Below are positions 7,606 through 16,313 of a stretch of 54,508 bases of DNA, piece by piece (positions within the stretch are counted from its first letter, which is position 1; each line of letters starts with the position of its first letter). Made by a program: the position numbers and the translations under genes. The notes below the pieces were generated by a model, which ran no database searches, was not told the DNA's origin, and saw only the letters and a program-made list of their open reading frames with translations. Origin of the DNA: Actinomycetales bacterium (GTDB taxonomy: Bacteria; Actinomycetota; Actinomycetes; S36-B12); NCBI GenBank assembly GCA_018970765.1, contig JAGWVT010000009.1:1-54508 (forward strand), in the 5' to 3' direction.

Positions 7606-7887
7606 ATGTTCGATTTTGTTCAGGGTCTGGTGACCTGGATCCTGTGGGCAGCATTCCTAGGGATCAAAGGCTTCGCGCTGGTCGATTGCGTCCGCAGGCC
7701 GAGTGCGGCCTTCCCTGCGGTCTCTAGGCAGAGCAAGGTGCTCTGGCTGGTGATCACCGGTTTGGCGACTCTGACCGGACTGCTCCCATCGATGACGTTG
7801 AGTCTCATCGGGTTCGCAGGCTTAGCCGGCGCACTGTTTTACCTGTTCGACGTGCGGCGGCGCATCACCGACTTGATGGGTCGGTAG
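7606..7887 (+). CDS. DUF2516 family small membrane protein
   Basis: A protein of 93 residues with three hydrophobic segments (VTWILWAAFLGIKGFALVDCV, LWLVITGLATLTGLLP and the FAGLAGALFYLFDVR region), ending in a basic tail (RRRITDLMGR). The conserved F-A-L-V-D-C-V-R-R-P block followed by KVLWL matches the DUF2516 family. Function is unknown. M. tuberculosis Rv0476 is the corresponding protein next to hbhA. It probably has its own leaderless promoter, since a strong hairpin separates it from the upstream gene. It converges on the alaX-like gene. Confidence 0.8.
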   Translation: MFDFVQGLVTWILWAAFLGIKGFALVDCVRRPSAAFPAVSRQSKVLWLVITGLATLTGLLPSMTLSLIGFAGLAGALFYLFDVRRRITDLMGR

Positions 7888-7912
7888 CGCCGCACTTGAA
7901 GCGGCTGCTTGA

Positions 7913-8632
7913 TCAGTCGCCCAGGGTGATACGAATCCGACGAAATCCCTTGCCCTTGTTCTCCACCTTGGTGACGCTGATTCGTCCAATCTGAGCCGTT
8001 GAGGCCACGTGCGTGCCGCCGTCGGCTTGCACATCCAATCCTTTGATATCGACGATTCGAACGACCTCGATGTTCGGTGGCAGCAGATTCTGGGCGGTTC
8101 GGATCACATCAGGGATCGCGAGCGCTTCCGCACGCGGCAGTTCGTAGGCCTGAATCGCGCGGTCTTGGTTGACCTCAACATTGCACGCCGCCTCGACGGC
8201 CTCCTTGAAACCGGCTGGAATTTCGTCGAGGTTGAAATCCAGTCGACCACTCAGTGGGTCCATGTTCGATCCGGTTACCAGCGCCCCGAAGTCGCGGAAC
8301 ACCACACCTGATAGCAGGTGCAGTCCCGAGTGGGTGCGCATCAGCGCGGTGCGCCGATCGTCCTCTATTGCACCGGTGACCATGGTGCCGACCGGTGGCA
8401 GGGGATCCTCGGGATGCGGAACCAAAGCAGGGTCGTCGCCTTTGCGCACATCCACGATTCGGGTCTGCACCCCGCCCCACAACAGGACACCGTGATCAGG
8501 TGGCTGCCCGCCACCGCCCGGGTAGAAGGCTGATCGGTCCAGCACGATGCCGGTTTCCGCGTCACTGGCGATTACCGATGCCTGCCAGGTGCGCAGGCTG
8601 GAGTCGACGAGCTCGAGGCGTGTGGTGCTCAC
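7913..8632 (-). CDS. Alanyl-tRNA editing protein, AlaX-like
   Basis: A protein of 239 residues resembling the editing half of alanyl-tRNA synthetase. It should hydrolyse Ser-tRNA(Ala) or Gly-tRNA(Ala) in trans. Visible motifs: [13 protein letters not shown] (residues about 37-48), the zinc pair HSGLH (H101, H105), and DGGTHV (D204 to H208). In classical AlaX and AlaRS the position of D204 is a zinc-binding Cys (C-x-x-x-H), so one metal ligand appears changed to Asp. The GTG start overlaps the gpmA stop (GTGA), so the two are translationally coupled. With dtd at 2.9 kb the window holds two tRNA proofreading enzymes. Confidence 0.85.
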   Translation of the reverse strand: MSTTRLELVDSSLRTWQASVIASDAETGIVLDRSAFYPGGGGQPPDHGVLLWGGVQTRIVDVRKGDDPALVPHPEDPLPPVGTMVTGAIEDDRRTALMRTHSGLHLLSGVVFRDFGALVTGSNMDPLSGRLDFNLDEIPAGFKEAVEAACNVEVNQDRAIQAYELPRAEALAIPDVIRTAQNLLPPNIEVVRIVDIKGLDVQADGGTHVASTAQIGRISVTKVENKGKGFRRIRITLGD

Positions 8633-9411
8633 TTTCGTCCCTGCGCTGCAACCGCTGCAGCGGCCTTCTCGGCGGCCTTGGGATCGAGATATTCGCCGCC
8701 GCGCACTACGGGCTGGAACTGCGCGTCGAGACGGTATAGCAACGGAATACCCGTCGGAATGTTCAGGGCGGCAATCTCGTCATCACTGATCTGGTCAAGG
8801 TGTTTGACCAAGGCACGCAGCGAGTTGCCGTGGGCCGCGACAAGAACCGTATTTCCACTCACCAGGTCCGGGACAATCACGTCTTGCCAGTAGGGCAACA
8901 GTCGGGCCACCACGTCCTTGAGACACTCGGTGCGCGGTAAGGCATCCGGTGGGAGGTCCGCATAGCGCGCATCCCCTGTCTGCGCCCACGGGTCGTCCAA
9001 AGCAATCGGAGGAGGCGGTACGTCATAGGAGCGGCGCCAGAGCATGAATTGCTCCTCACCGAATTCCGCCAGAGTCTGCGCCTTGTCTTTGCCCTGCAGC
9101 GCTCCATAGTGCCGCTCATTCAGGCGCCAGGTGCGACTCACCGGGATCCAACTCCGATCGCATTGAGCCAGAGCAATGTTTGCCGTGCGGATTGCTCGGC
9201 GTAGCAGGGAGGTATGCACGACGTCGGGCAACAGCTGAGTTTCGTTGAGTAGGCGCCCGCCGCGCTCAGCTTCGCTGATACCCGTGGCAGATAGGTCCAC
9301 GTCCACCCATCCGGTGAACAGGTTCTGGGCATTCCACTCGCTCTCACCGTGCCGGAGCAGAATGAGTCGGTAGTCGCTGGCTGCGGAGTCAACAGAATTC
9401 GAGGTGCTCAC
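8629..9411 (-). CDS. gpmA: 2,3-bisphosphoglycerate-dependent phosphoglycerate mutase
   Basis: A protein of about 260 residues. It interconverts 3- and 2-phosphoglycerate in glycolysis through a phosphohistidine. The catalytic block [20 protein letters not shown] holds the RHG histidine. Also present are [26 protein letters not shown] and the second histidine in [17 protein letters not shown]. The GTG at 9409-9411 has AGGGCAGG eight bases upstream and is preferred to a TTG nine codons earlier. The neighbours (YbjN-like and mshA upstream, alaX downstream) match the mshA to gpm1 region of M. tuberculosis (Rv0486-Rv0489). Confidence 0.93.
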   Translation of the reverse strand: MSTSNSVDSAASDYRLILLRHGESEWNAQNLFTGWVDVDLSATGISEAERGGRLLNETQLLPDVVHTSLLRRAIRTANIALAQCDRSWIPVSRTWRLNERHYGALQGKDKAQTLAEFGEEQFMLWRRSYDVPPPPIALDDPWAQTGDARYADLPPDALPRTECLKDVVARLLPYWQDVIVPDLVSGNTVLVAAHGNSLRALVKHLDQISDDEIAALNIPTGIPLLYRLDAQFQPVVRGGEYLDPKAAEKAAAAVAAQGRK

Positions 9412-9442
9412 GGAGTAATCCTGCCCTAGTGCGATCAATGCC

Positions 9443-9976
9443 CTACGAACCAGCGTTTGACCGGTCCATCAGATGCGCGAACGCAGCGAGGTTCGCCGTC
9501 GATTCCCCACGAGCGATACGCCATTGCCACTCGCGGCGGATCGCGTCGGCGAAACCCATCTCGAGCAGGGTGTTGAAGGAGCCGTCGGAATATTCCAGGA
9601 TGCACCCGAGCAGTCGGTCGAGTTCGTCTGGATCGTCCACGACTGACAGCGGCAATCTCCCGGTGAGGTAGATGTCGCCAAGATGATCAATGCAAAACGC
9701 CACTGCGTACATGCGCCGGTTGCGCTCAAGGAGCCATTCGTGCACGGCTGCGACGTTTTGCTCCGGTCGCCTGGCGACGAAAGCATTGACGGTCAGGGCA
9801 TGGGTGCCCACGACGAACAGTGCGCTGGTTCGGAGTTTGTGCTCACCGGCAAGAGTGACCACGACACCTCCTTGGCCCGCAAGTTCATAGGTCAGCTCTG
9901 CGGCATCGAGGTAGTTAGTAAGTCGTTGGAGCGCGTCGGCGCGCTCGGCTTGTGCGGGATCGGTGCTAGCGGACAT
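9443..9976 (-). CDS. YbjN domain-containing protein
   Basis: A protein of 177 residues of the bacterial sensory-transduction-regulator YbjN family (PF10722). Residues about 45-130 carry the core ([56 protein letters not shown]), a fold related to type III secretion chaperones. The molecular role is unknown. It overlaps mshA by 11 bases and lies 31 bases before gpmA, the same order as M. tuberculosis Rv0487. Conservation next to mshA suggests co-regulation with mycothiol synthesis rather than a shown biochemical link. Confidence 0.85.
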   Translation of the reverse strand: MSASTDPAQAERADALQRLTNYLDAAELTYELAGQGGVVVTLAGEHKLRTSALFVVGTHALTVNAFVARRPEQNVAAVHEWLLERNRRMYAVAFCIDHLGDIYLTGRLPLSVVDDPDELDRLLGCILEYSDGSFNTLLEMGFADAIRREWQWRIARGESTANLAAFAHLMDRSNAGS

Positions 9977-11264
9977 GGCTCAGTGACGCGGCGGTTCGCT
10001 CCTCGATCGCTCGCTCGTAGCACGCAATGAGACCTGCAGTTGTGCGCGTCCAGCCGAAGTCCATGGCATGGGCGCGGGCTCCGTTTGCCAGCGCCTCTCG
10101 ACGCAGGGGCTGCAGCAGGATGTCACCAATTGCCCGGGCGTAGTCGCGCGGGTCATGCCCAGCGACCAAAGTCCCGCCGACTCCGTCGGCCACGGCCGTT
10201 TGCAGGCCACCGACGCGCGCCGCCACTACGGGTGTGCCGCATGCTTGGGCTTCGAGCGCGACCAGGCCGAAGGATTCCGAATGGGAGGGCACGACGCAGA
10301 CGTCGGCCGCCTGGTACCACTGTGCTAATCGCGTACGTGGTCCAGGAGCTTCGAAACGCACGCAATCAGTGATGCCCAGTTCACGAGCGAGATCGATCAG
10401 TGCGTCGGGTCGCTCGATGCCGGTTCCGGACGGGCCTCCGCAAATGACTACCTGCAGCCTCCCGCGCAGTTCGGGATAGCGCGCCAGCAGTTCTGCCGCC
10501 GCCCCCAGCAGCACGTCCGGCGCCTTAAGTGGCTGGATGCGTCCCACGAAGAGCAGCAGCAGTGCGTCTGCGTCGACACCGACCGCAGCCCGGGCCGCCA
10601 GGCGATCACCGGGGTGGAAGACGTCGAGATCCACCCCGGGGTGCACGACATCTACGCGATTGGGCTGAGCTCCGTACAGGTCAATAAGTTGACCTGCCTC
10701 GTCGGCCGTGTTGGCAACCAGGCGGTCGGCCGCAGCGACGACCTGCTCTTCACCAATGAGGCGAATCGGCGGTTCGGGTGTATCTCCCTGCGCAAGTTCA
10801 GCGTTCTTGACCTTGGCCATCGTGTGCATGGTGTGAACCAGTGGCACATCCCAGCGTTCCGAGGCGAGCCAACCGACCTGTCCAGACAGCCAGTAGTGCG
10901 AATGAATGAGGTCGTACCAGCCTTCGGGGCGAGCAGCCTCGGCGCGCATCACGCCGGATGTCACTGCACACAGTTGGCCCGGTAGGTCCTGCTTGGCCAG
11001 GCCCTCGAACGGTCCGGCGATGAGAGAGCGAACTGTGACTCCTGGTGCCAATTCGGCAACCGGGGGCGTGTCCGAAGAGGTAGCACGTGTGAAGATCTCG
11101 CTCTCGATTCCCGCCTCGGCAAGCAGTGTGCAAGTCTGCGCGATGTAGACGTTCATGCCGCCGGCGTCGCCGGTACCGGGCTGCTCAAGTGGTGATGTGT
11201 GCACGGAGAGCACCGCTATGCGGCGCAGTTGGCTGCGTTGCTGGAGTGGACTCCGTGGAGCCAT
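9966..11264 (-). CDS. mshA: D-inositol-3-phosphate glycosyltransferase (mycothiol synthesis)
   Basis: A protein of 432 residues of glycosyltransferase family 4. It joins GlcNAc from UDP-GlcNAc to 1L-myo-inositol-1-phosphate, the first step of mycothiol synthesis. Motifs: [18 protein letters not shown] at the acceptor-binding N-terminus, [11 protein letters not shown], the donor-side [15 protein letters not shown], and [20 protein letters not shown] with the sugar-nucleotide-binding Glu. The ATG at 11262-11264 lies three bases after the phoU stop; upstream in-frame codons read phoU in another frame and were excluded. The gene marks the organism as a mycothiol-producing actinobacterium. Confidence 0.95.
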   Translation of the reverse strand: MAPRSPLQQRSQLRRIAVLSVHTSPLEQPGTGDAGGMNVYIAQTCTLLAEAGIESEIFTRATSSDTPPVAELAPGVTVRSLIAGPFEGLAKQDLPGQLCAVTSGVMRAEAARPEGWYDLIHSHYWLSGQVGWLASERWDVPLVHTMHTMAKVKNAELAQGDTPEPPIRLIGEEQVVAAADRLVANTADEAGQLIDLYGAQPNRVDVVHPGVDLDVFHPGDRLAARAAVGVDADALLLLFVGRIQPLKAPDVLLGAAAELLARYPELRGRLQVVICGGPSGTGIERPDALIDLARELGITDCVRFEAPGPRTRLAQWYQAADVCVVPSHSESFGLVALEAQACGTPVVAARVGGLQTAVADGVGGTLVAGHDPRDYARAIGDILLQPLRREALANGARAHAMDFGWTRTTAGLIACYERAIEERTAASLSHVR

Positions 11265-11266
11265 AG

Positions 11267-11935
11267 TCAGCCTTCGAGACTGACGCCCACATAGGGCTCG
11301 CCAGTAACGATGGTGACGACTCGTTTGGTCACCGAGACGGCGTGATCCGCGTACCGCTCGTAGTAGCGCGACAGCAGCGTCACATCGATCGCAGCCTCGA
11401 CACCATGCGACCATGTCGGTGACAGCACGATGGTGAACAGTTCTCGATGGAGACGATCCATCTCCTCGTCGTGGCGCGCGATATCGGCGGCCAGCGACAC
11501 GTCGTTGGTGGCAATGACGGCACCGGTCTTCGCCACGATCGCTTCGGCGACGCCCCCCATCACGGCAAAGGTGCCACGAAGTTCCTGCGGAATTGCGGGC
11601 TTTGGGTAGCGCATACGTGCTTGCTTGGCAATGTGCTCAGCCAGATCTCCCATGCGCTCCAGGGATGCAGCGATCCGAAGGGCGCCGATGATGATCCGCA
11701 GGTCCCGGGCGACCGGCTGCTGGAGTGCTACCAGGTCGAAGCACCGCTCCTCGATTCCGCTCGTGAGCAGATCGATCTGGGCGTCGTTGGCGATGACGGC
11801 CTCGGCCAGGGAAAGATCGGCGTCCAACAGCGCCTGGGTAGCCCGATTCATGGCCGTCCCCACCGACCGGGTCATCTGGACGAGATCTTGGTTCACAGCC
11901 GAAAGTGCCTCGTCGTAGGCGGCTCGCATGGACAT
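11267..11935 (-). CDS. phoU: Phosphate-signalling protein PhoU
   Basis: A protein of 222 residues made of two three-helix bundles. The start MRAAYDEAL, the repeated [11 protein letters not shown] and [11 protein letters not shown] segments with their metal-binding acidic residues, and the length are typical of PhoU. It dampens the phosphate two-component system. AGGAGG six bases before the ATG at 11935 fixes the start; a second ATG two codons later is possible. It is divergent from senX3-regX3, as phoU is from phoR-phoP in Streptomyces. No pst transporter gene is in the window. Confidence 0.93.
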   Translation of the reverse strand: MSMRAAYDEALSAVNQDLVQMTRSVGTAMNRATQALLDADLSLAEAVIANDAQIDLLTSGIEERCFDLVALQQPVARDLRIIIGALRIAASLERMGDLAEHIAKQARMRYPKPAIPQELRGTFAVMGGVAEAIVAKTGAVIATNDVSLAADIARHDEEMDRLHRELFTIVLSPTWSHGVEAAIDVTLLSRYYERYADHAVSVTKRVVTIVTGEPYVGVSLEG

Positions 11936-12028
11936 CAAGCGCCTCCTCTCGGACCGAACATCGGGCATTGATTGCCTTACAACAAGGCGAGCGTACGCGC
12001 TGGAGGGTGCCAGGGCAGATCGGAAACG

Positions 12029-12050
12029 AAAAGATGGACGGCAGATGAAC
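12029..12050 (-). promoter_or_regulatory. Candidate PHO box (RegX3/PhoP site)
   Basis: Read on the minus strand this is a pair of 11-base direct repeats, GTTCATCTGCC and GTCCATCTTTT. It fits the two-unit PHO box (consensus GTTCACC plus four bases, 11-base period) bound by PhoP/RegX3 in actinobacteria. It lies in the 176-base divergent region between phoU and senX3, where such boxes are known in Streptomyces. Confidence 0.5.
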
Positions 12051-12099
12051 GGTTGTCGTTGCCAAATCCGGCAGCAGGCGCCATGGCCGCTCGCCGATC

Positions 12100-12105
12100 T
12101 ATCCT
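12100..12105 (+). promoter_or_regulatory. Candidate -10 element of a leaderless promoter (senX3)
   Basis: TATCCT ends six bases before the ATG at 12112. No ribosome binding site is present, and an in-frame stop at 12046 limits any upstream extension. Confidence 0.5.
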
Positions 12106-12111
12106 GACAGT

Positions 12112-13221
12112 ATGAGCCCCGAGTCGGTTAGGAGCCGGCCGGGCCCGGTGTCGGCCGAGGTGATCCAGTTACTTGCGGTGCTGCCATCCGCCTCCATCGT
12201 GCTCAGCGCCGATGGCGGAGTGCTGTGGGCGAGTTCGCGAAGCCTGGCCATGGGGCTGGTACGCCGGGGGCAGTTGGCCGTTCCGGAGATCGCCGAAATC
12301 GTTGCGCGCGTGGCTGCCGAGGGAACTGTGCGTGAGGAACAACTGCGCGTACGTCGACCGCCCCTGGGGCGAGAGTGGTTGGACCTGCAGGTACGCGTCG
12401 CACCGCAGGACGGGGGTTCGATTCTCGCCCTTGTTGATGACCTTGCTGAAGAACGCCGTGTTGATGCAGTTCGCCGCGACTTTGTAGCGAACATCAGTCA
12501 TGAACTGAAGACACCGGTGGGGGCACTAAGTCTTCTTGCCGAAGCAGTTCTCAGTGCAAGTGACGACTCTGATCAGGTGCGCCAATTCGCGCAGCGAATG
12601 CAGATCGAGGCTGGGCGACTTGCAAATCTCATCCAAGACATCATCGACCTGTCGCGACTCCAAGGTGACGATCCACTGCTTCGCGCTGAAACGGTCAACG
12701 TCGATGGGCTCATTCAGCGCGCCATCGACGAGGTGCGCACCGTGGCCAGCGCAAACGATGTGGATTTCATTGTGGGCCAACCCTGCTGGGGCGAGGTCTA
12801 CGGCGACCCTGGGCAATTGCAGACCGCAGTGCGCAACTTGCTGGCTAATGCGATTGCCTACTCACCGGCGGGCACCAAGGTGGCTGTGGATGCACGTCGG
12901 ACAGAAGCCCTGATTGAGATCGTTATCAAAGATCAGGGTGTCGGTATTGCGGCAAATGATCTCGAGCGAATATTCGAACGCTTTTATCGCGTGGACCCGG
13001 CACGATCGCGGGTCACCGGAGGCACTGGTCTGGGCTTGGCCATCGTCAAACACGTGTGCCAGAACCACGGTGGTGAATGCACTGTCTGGTCGGAGATCGG
13101 TGTGGGATCGACCTTCATCATCCGGCTCCCTGCGCACGGGGCCGGCTTACATTCGCGTACTTCGACAGACGAAGATGTCACCGATGTGCACATGCAAGTT
13201 GAACCGGAGGTACTGACGTGA
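12112..13221 (+). CDS. senX3: SenX3/PhoR-like sensor histidine kinase without membrane segments
   Basis: A protein of 369 residues. Residues 1-115 form a PAS-like sensor region (LPSASIVLSADGGVLWASS ... ILALVDDLAEER). The dimerisation domain carries the phospho-acceptor H130 in FVANISHELKTPVGAL. The ATPase domain has the N box (NLLANAIAYSP), G1 (DQGVGI), F (FERFYRVD) and G2 (GGTGLGLAIVK) boxes. Mycobacterial SenX3 has two N-terminal transmembrane helices; none is visible here, and an upstream stop at 12046 rules out a longer form. It is coupled to regX3 by a GTGA overlap. Phosphate sensing through PhoU is the expected role; a soluble form is unusual. Confidence 0.9.
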   Translation: MSPESVRSRPGPVSAEVIQLLAVLPSASIVLSADGGVLWASSRSLAMGLVRRGQLAVPEIAEIVARVAAEGTVREEQLRVRRPPLGREWLDLQVRVAPQDGGSILALVDDLAEERRVDAVRRDFVANISHELKTPVGALSLLAEAVLSASDDSDQVRQFAQRMQIEAGRLANLIQDIIDLSRLQGDDPLLRAETVNVDGLIQRAIDEVRTVASANDVDFIVGQPCWGEVYGDPGQLQTAVRNLLANAIAYSPAGTKVAVDARRTEALIEIVIKDQGVGIAANDLERIFERFYRVDPARSRVTGGTGLGLAIVKHVCQNHGGECTVWSEIGVGSTFIIRLPAHGAGLHSRTSTDEDVTDVHMQVEPEVLT

Positions 13222-13898
13222 CTCGAGTTCTCGTGGTGGAGGACGAGGAGTCCTTCGCTGAGGCGCTGGACTACATGTTGCGCCGAGAGGGCTATGAAGT
13301 TTGCGTCGTGACCGATGGAAGCGAGGCCCTCGGAGAATACGAACGAAGCGGCGCTGACATTGTGCTGCTCGACCTCATGTTGCCAGGCATGTCCGGGACT
13401 GAATTGTGCCGACAGCTACGCAGTAAGTCAGCGGTACCCATCATCATGCTTACCGCGAAAGACGCCGAAATCGACAAAGTCGTGGGCCTTGAACTGGGCG
13501 CTGACGATTACGTCACCAAGCCTTTCTCGACGCGCGAATTGTTGGCACGTATGCGTGCTGTGCTGCGCAGGCGATCTGACCACGAGGTGGTCGAAGAGTC
13601 AGCCGTCGAGGTGGGTCCGGTTCGCTTGGATGTCGAGCGGCATGTGGTGACGGTGCGCGGCTCGGTCGTCAGCATGCCGCTCAAAGAGTTTGACCTTTTG
13701 GAGATCCTGGTACGCAATTGCGGGCGGGTGATGACCAGGGCCGCATTGATCGATCGAGTCTGGGGGCACGACTACGTAGGCGATACCAAGACGCTCGACG
13801 TCCACGTCAAACGACTGCGAGCGAAGATCGAGGCGGACCCGGCAAATCCGGTCCACCTGCTCACGATTCGCGGTCTCGGCTACAAATACGAACCCTGA
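13218..13898 (+). CDS. regX3: Response regulator RegX3/PhoP (OmpR family)
   Basis: A protein of 226 residues. The receiver domain has the acidic pocket (VEDEES), phosphorylated D52 in VLLDLMLPG, T79 in IIMLTAKD and K101 in TKPF. The C-terminal winged helix has the OmpR pattern (LDVERHVVTV, LKEFDLLEILVRN, TLDVHVKRLRAKIE, LTIRGLGYKYEP). It should bind paired 11-base PHO boxes; one candidate lies at 12029-12050. The GTG start overlaps the senX3 stop by four bases. Confidence 0.94.
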   Translation: MTRVLVVEDEESFAEALDYMLRREGYEVCVVTDGSEALGEYERSGADIVLLDLMLPGMSGTELCRQLRSKSAVPIIMLTAKDAEIDKVVGLELGADDYVTKPFSTRELLARMRAVLRRRSDHEVVEESAVEVGPVRLDVERHVVTVRGSVVSMPLKEFDLLEILVRNCGRVMTRAALIDRVWGHDYVGDTKTLDVHVKRLRAKIEADPANPVHLLTIRGLGYKYEP

Positions 13899-13906
13899 GC
13901 CATCGG

Positions 13907-13966
13907 CTTAGCAGGCAGGGTCTTAGCAGGCAGGGTCTTAGCAGGCAGGGTCTTAGCAGGCAGGGT
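13907..13966 (+). repeat. 15-bp tandem repeat, four copies, at the lipoprotein stop codon
   Basis: Four exact copies of CTTAGCAGGCAGGGT at 13907-13921, 13922-13936, 13937-13951 and 13952-13966. The last copy contains the stop codon (TTA on this strand at 13953-13955) and last codons of the LpqE-like gene; the other three lie beyond it and repeat that stop in the same frame. Because the unit is 15 bases, copy-number changes keep a stop in frame. Confidence 0.95.
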
Positions 13967-14510
13967 TTGGTGCGATCCCCTCGTAGTAGCCGGCGGGTTC
14001 GACGATGAGCGCCTCGGTGCGGAGGATTCCTGCCTTCTCGAACTGCATCGCAATGGGCACATAGGTGCTGACCGTTAGATCCAGCCCACAGGCATTGACC
14101 CAATACTGATCGCCATAACCGAAATTCGCAGACCCGTTAGCGGGGAGTTCGACCACCTGCTGCGGACTTGCCACCGCTTCGTTGATCAACACGCCTAGAA
14201 GTGCATCGTCGGTTGTGCCGTCATTGAACACACTCATGATCAGCGTCGCACTCTTGGACTCGGGCGGACCGAGTACGACCGTGGCGTTCTCGACCCGCAC
14301 GTCACCGATGCGCACCTGCGTGCCGTTTCCGGAGTTCATCTGGGCCTGCATCGTGGTGGTTGCTTTCTGCCCGCTGTAGCAACCGGCCAGCGCCAGCGTC
14401 GTGGCAGCGACGATCGCGCACGCTAATGCGGATCGTCGCCATGGTCGCCCTGACTTCCCGGCTATGGATTGGCCAGAACCATGCTTTGACAGGTCAGACG
14501 TAATGCGCAC
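13953..14510 (-). CDS. LpqE-like lipoprotein
   Basis: A protein of 185 residues with a basic N-terminus (GRPWRRS), a hydrophobic stretch and the lipobox LALAGC with lipidated C44, so it is exported and anchored to the outer face of the membrane. The mature part is a beta-rich domain (VRIGDVRVENATVVLG, ATLIMSVFNDGTTDDALLGVLI) like the copper-chaperone-like fold of mycobacterial LpqE, which also sits next to carD. It lacks a clear Met/His copper site. The GTG start is six bases downstream of TACCCT (minus strand, 14517-14522), a leaderless layout. Its stop lies in a four-copy tandem repeat. Confidence 0.75.
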   Translation of the reverse strand: MRITSDLSKHGSGQSIAGKSGRPWRRSALACAIVAATTLALAGCYSGQKATTTMQAQMNSGNGTQVRIGDVRVENATVVLGPPESKSATLIMSVFNDGTTDDALLGVLINEAVASPQQVVELPANGSANFGYGDQYWVNACGLDLTVSTYVPIAMQFEKAGILRTEALIVEPAGYYEGIAPNPAC

Positions 14511-14516
14511 AAGGTC

Positions 14517-14522
14517 AGGGTA
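14517..14522 (-). promoter_or_regulatory. Candidate -10 element of a leaderless promoter (LpqE-like gene)
   Basis: On the minus strand TACCCT is followed by six bases and the GTG at 14508-14510, with no ribosome binding site between. Confidence 0.5.
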
Positions 14523-14583
14523 GCGGCCGATTCAGGACCCTCAACATCGTGGTAGCCTTGGCCTGCGAAAGGGGTTCTTGTCA

Positions 14584-15066
14584 ATGGCTTTCAATGTGGG
14601 CGACACGGTCGTCTACCCTCACCACGGCGCAGCAGTTATCGAAGCTGTAGAGATGCGCAAGGTCAAGGGTGAAGATCGCGAGTATTTAGTTCTACGAGTC
14701 GCCCAGGGTGACCTCACCGTTCGGGTTCCAGCGGACAACATTGACCTCGTTGGCGTGCGCGATGTCGTTAATGCTGAAGGACTTGACCGTGTCTTCAATG
14801 TGCTGCGTCAGCCGTACACCGAGGAGCCGACGAACTGGTCTCGTCGCTACAAGGCAAATCTCGAAAAGCTTGCTTCCGGTGATGTCATCAAGGTTGCGGA
14901 AGTCGTTCGCGACCTCTGGCGACGTGAACGAGAGCGGGGTCTGTCCGCTGGCGAGAAGCGCATGCTCGCTAAAGCTCGGCAGATTCTCGTGAGTGAGTTG
15001 GCATTGGCGGAGAAAACCAACGAGGACAAGGCAGAGGCAATCCTCGACGAGGTTCTCGCGTCCTAA
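14584..15066 (+). CDS. carD: RNA-polymerase-binding regulator CarD
   Basis: A protein of 160 residues, the same length class as mycobacterial CarD (162). The N-terminal Tudor-like domain ([21 protein letters not shown]) binds the RNA polymerase beta subunit. The C-terminal helical domain contacts the upstream edge of the open promoter bubble, with W85 in [11 protein letters not shown] at the position of the wedge tryptophan. It stabilises open complexes, notably at rRNA promoters. GAAAGGGG lies about ten bases upstream of the ATG, and TAGCCT at 14553-14558 could be its -10. It leads the carD-ispD-ispF unit. Confidence 0.95.
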   Translation: MAFNVGDTVVYPHHGAAVIEAVEMRKVKGEDREYLVLRVAQGDLTVRVPADNIDLVGVRDVVNAEGLDRVFNVLRQPYTEEPTNWSRRYKANLEKLASGDVIKVAEVVRDLWRRERERGLSAGEKRMLAKARQILVSELALAEKTNEDKAEAILDEVLAS

Positions 15067-15070
15067 GGTC

Positions 15071-15790
15071 ATGCCAGTCAGCCAGCGAACGGCGGCATTG
15101 GTTCCCGCCGCTGGGCGCGGTGAACGGTTGGGTCCGGGTCTGCCCAAGGCACTTCGTCCCATCAGTGGAACTCCGATGTTGGCTCTGGCGGTGCACGCCC
15201 TAGCAGCATCCCGCGTTGTTGATCTGATCGTCGTTGCTGCGCCGGCTGAATTCGTCGAGCAGGTCAGCGCACTGCTGACACCGCTTGAACTCTCCGCTGA
15301 AATCTCCGTCGTCGAGGGCGGCGCTACACGGTCTGAATCCGTTGCGCGAGCACTCATTGGCCTGCCTGACGACGTCAATTACGTACTCGTGCACGATGCA
15401 GCTCGCCCGTTAGTGCCGGCTGAGGTTGTGATCGGTGTGGTGACAGCACTGCGGGACGGGCATCAGGCGGTGATTCCGGGAATCCCGCTAGTAGACACGG
15501 TCAAGGCTGTGGATGGCAGCGATGACGTCATCAGCACCATTCCGCGGGATAGCGTGCGAGCGATCCAGACGCCACAGGGCTTTGCCCGTTCGGTGTTGTC
15601 CACCGCGCACGCAGCATTCGACCCAGATGATTCGACCGTAACTGACGATGCCTCACTCGTCGAGCGCCTGGGTGTACTCGTGCACGTTGTGCCAGGGCAT
15701 GAAGATGCATTCAAGGTCACCAGACCCATCGACCTCGTTCTTGCCGAGGCTTTGGTTGCCAAGCGCCGAGCATCCGGCGTAGTGGGCTAG
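15071..15790 (+). CDS. ispD: 2-C-methyl-D-erythritol 4-phosphate cytidylyltransferase
   Basis: A protein of 239 residues. It makes CDP-methylerythritol in the MEP isoprenoid pathway. The nucleotide-binding loop LVPAAGRGERLGPGLPKAL, VLVHDAARPLV, PQGF and the T-D-D-A-S-L-V-E block are all present. The ATG four bases after the carD stop is used; an in-frame extension back into carD is not credible. The last codons merge into an 8-base tandem repeat that continues past the stop. Confidence 0.95.
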   Translation: MPVSQRTAALVPAAGRGERLGPGLPKALRPISGTPMLALAVHALAASRVVDLIVVAAPAEFVEQVSALLTPLELSAEISVVEGGATRSESVARALIGLPDDVNYVLVHDAARPLVPAEVVIGVVTALRDGHQAVIPGIPLVDTVKAVDGSDDVISTIPRDSVRAIQTPQGFARSVLSTAHAAFDPDDSTVTDDASLVERLGVLVHVVPGHEDAFKVTRPIDLVLAEALVAKRRASGVVG

Positions 15791-15812
15791 TGGGCTAACG
15801 GGCTAGTGGGCT
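15781..15812 (+). repeat. 8-bp tandem repeat, four copies, at the ispD stop codon
   Basis: AGTGGGCT at 15781-15788, 15789-15796 and 15805-15812, with a variant AACGGGCT at 15797-15804. The first unit overlaps the final codons of ispD and the TAG at 15788-15790. The array fills most of the 30-base gap before ispF and leaves little room for a ribosome binding site. Confidence 0.9.
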
Positions 15813-15820
15813 AGCGAGCG

Positions 15821-16303
15821 ATGATGATCCCCAATGTCGGTCTGGGCGTTGATGTCCACGCATTCGATACCAATCGCCCGCTGTGGTTGGCGGGTCTGCA
15901 CTGGCCCGATCAGCCCGGTCTTGCCGGGCATTCCGACGCCGATGTGGCCGCGCACGCCATCTGCGACGCGGTGCTTTCCGCTGCTGGACTCGGGGACCTT
16001 GGGTCGGTCTTCGGCACGGAGGATCCGCAATGGTCCAGGGCCTCTGGCGTGAGCATGCTCGGCCATGTTGCCGAACTGGTACGTCAGACAGGCGGCAGTG
16101 TTGGCAATGCCTCAGTGCAGGTCATCGGTAATCAACCCAAGGTCGGAAGTCGACGTCAGGAAGCGCAGGATGTTCTTAGCGCAGCGCTGGGTTGCCCGGT
16201 GCGTCTGAGTGGTACCACCACCGATGGACTGGGGTTGACGGGTCGTGGCGAGGGCGTCGCCGCGATTGCGGTTGCGCTCGTGCTGTTGCCCGGTGACCAA
16301 TAA
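15821..16303 (+). CDS. ispF: 2-C-methyl-D-erythritol 2,4-cyclodiphosphate synthase
   Basis: A protein of 160 residues, the normal IspF length. Metal-binding residues are visible: D11 and H13 in GVDVHAF, and H45 in [15 protein letters not shown]. The C-terminal [14 protein letters not shown] substrate loop is intact. It converts CDP-ME-2-phosphate to the cyclodiphosphate, the step after IspD and IspE in the MEP pathway. The start could be either of two adjacent ATGs (15821 or 15824). An 8-base repeat array occupies the upstream gap. Confidence 0.95.
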   Translation: MMIPNVGLGVDVHAFDTNRPLWLAGLHWPDQPGLAGHSDADVAAHAICDAVLSAAGLGDLGSVFGTEDPQWSRASGVSMLGHVAELVRQTGGSVGNASVQVIGNQPKVGSRRQEAQDVLSAALGCPVRLSGTTTDGLGLTGRGEGVAAIAVALVLLPGDQ

Positions 16304-16313
16304 TTCGTATCGG

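Noticed and set aside
13907-13966. CRISPR array
   Set aside because: The 15-base units are contiguous with no spacers and no cas genes are near.
14692-15378. Open frame antisense to carD and ispD
   Set aside because: It spans two well-supported genes and has no family pattern.
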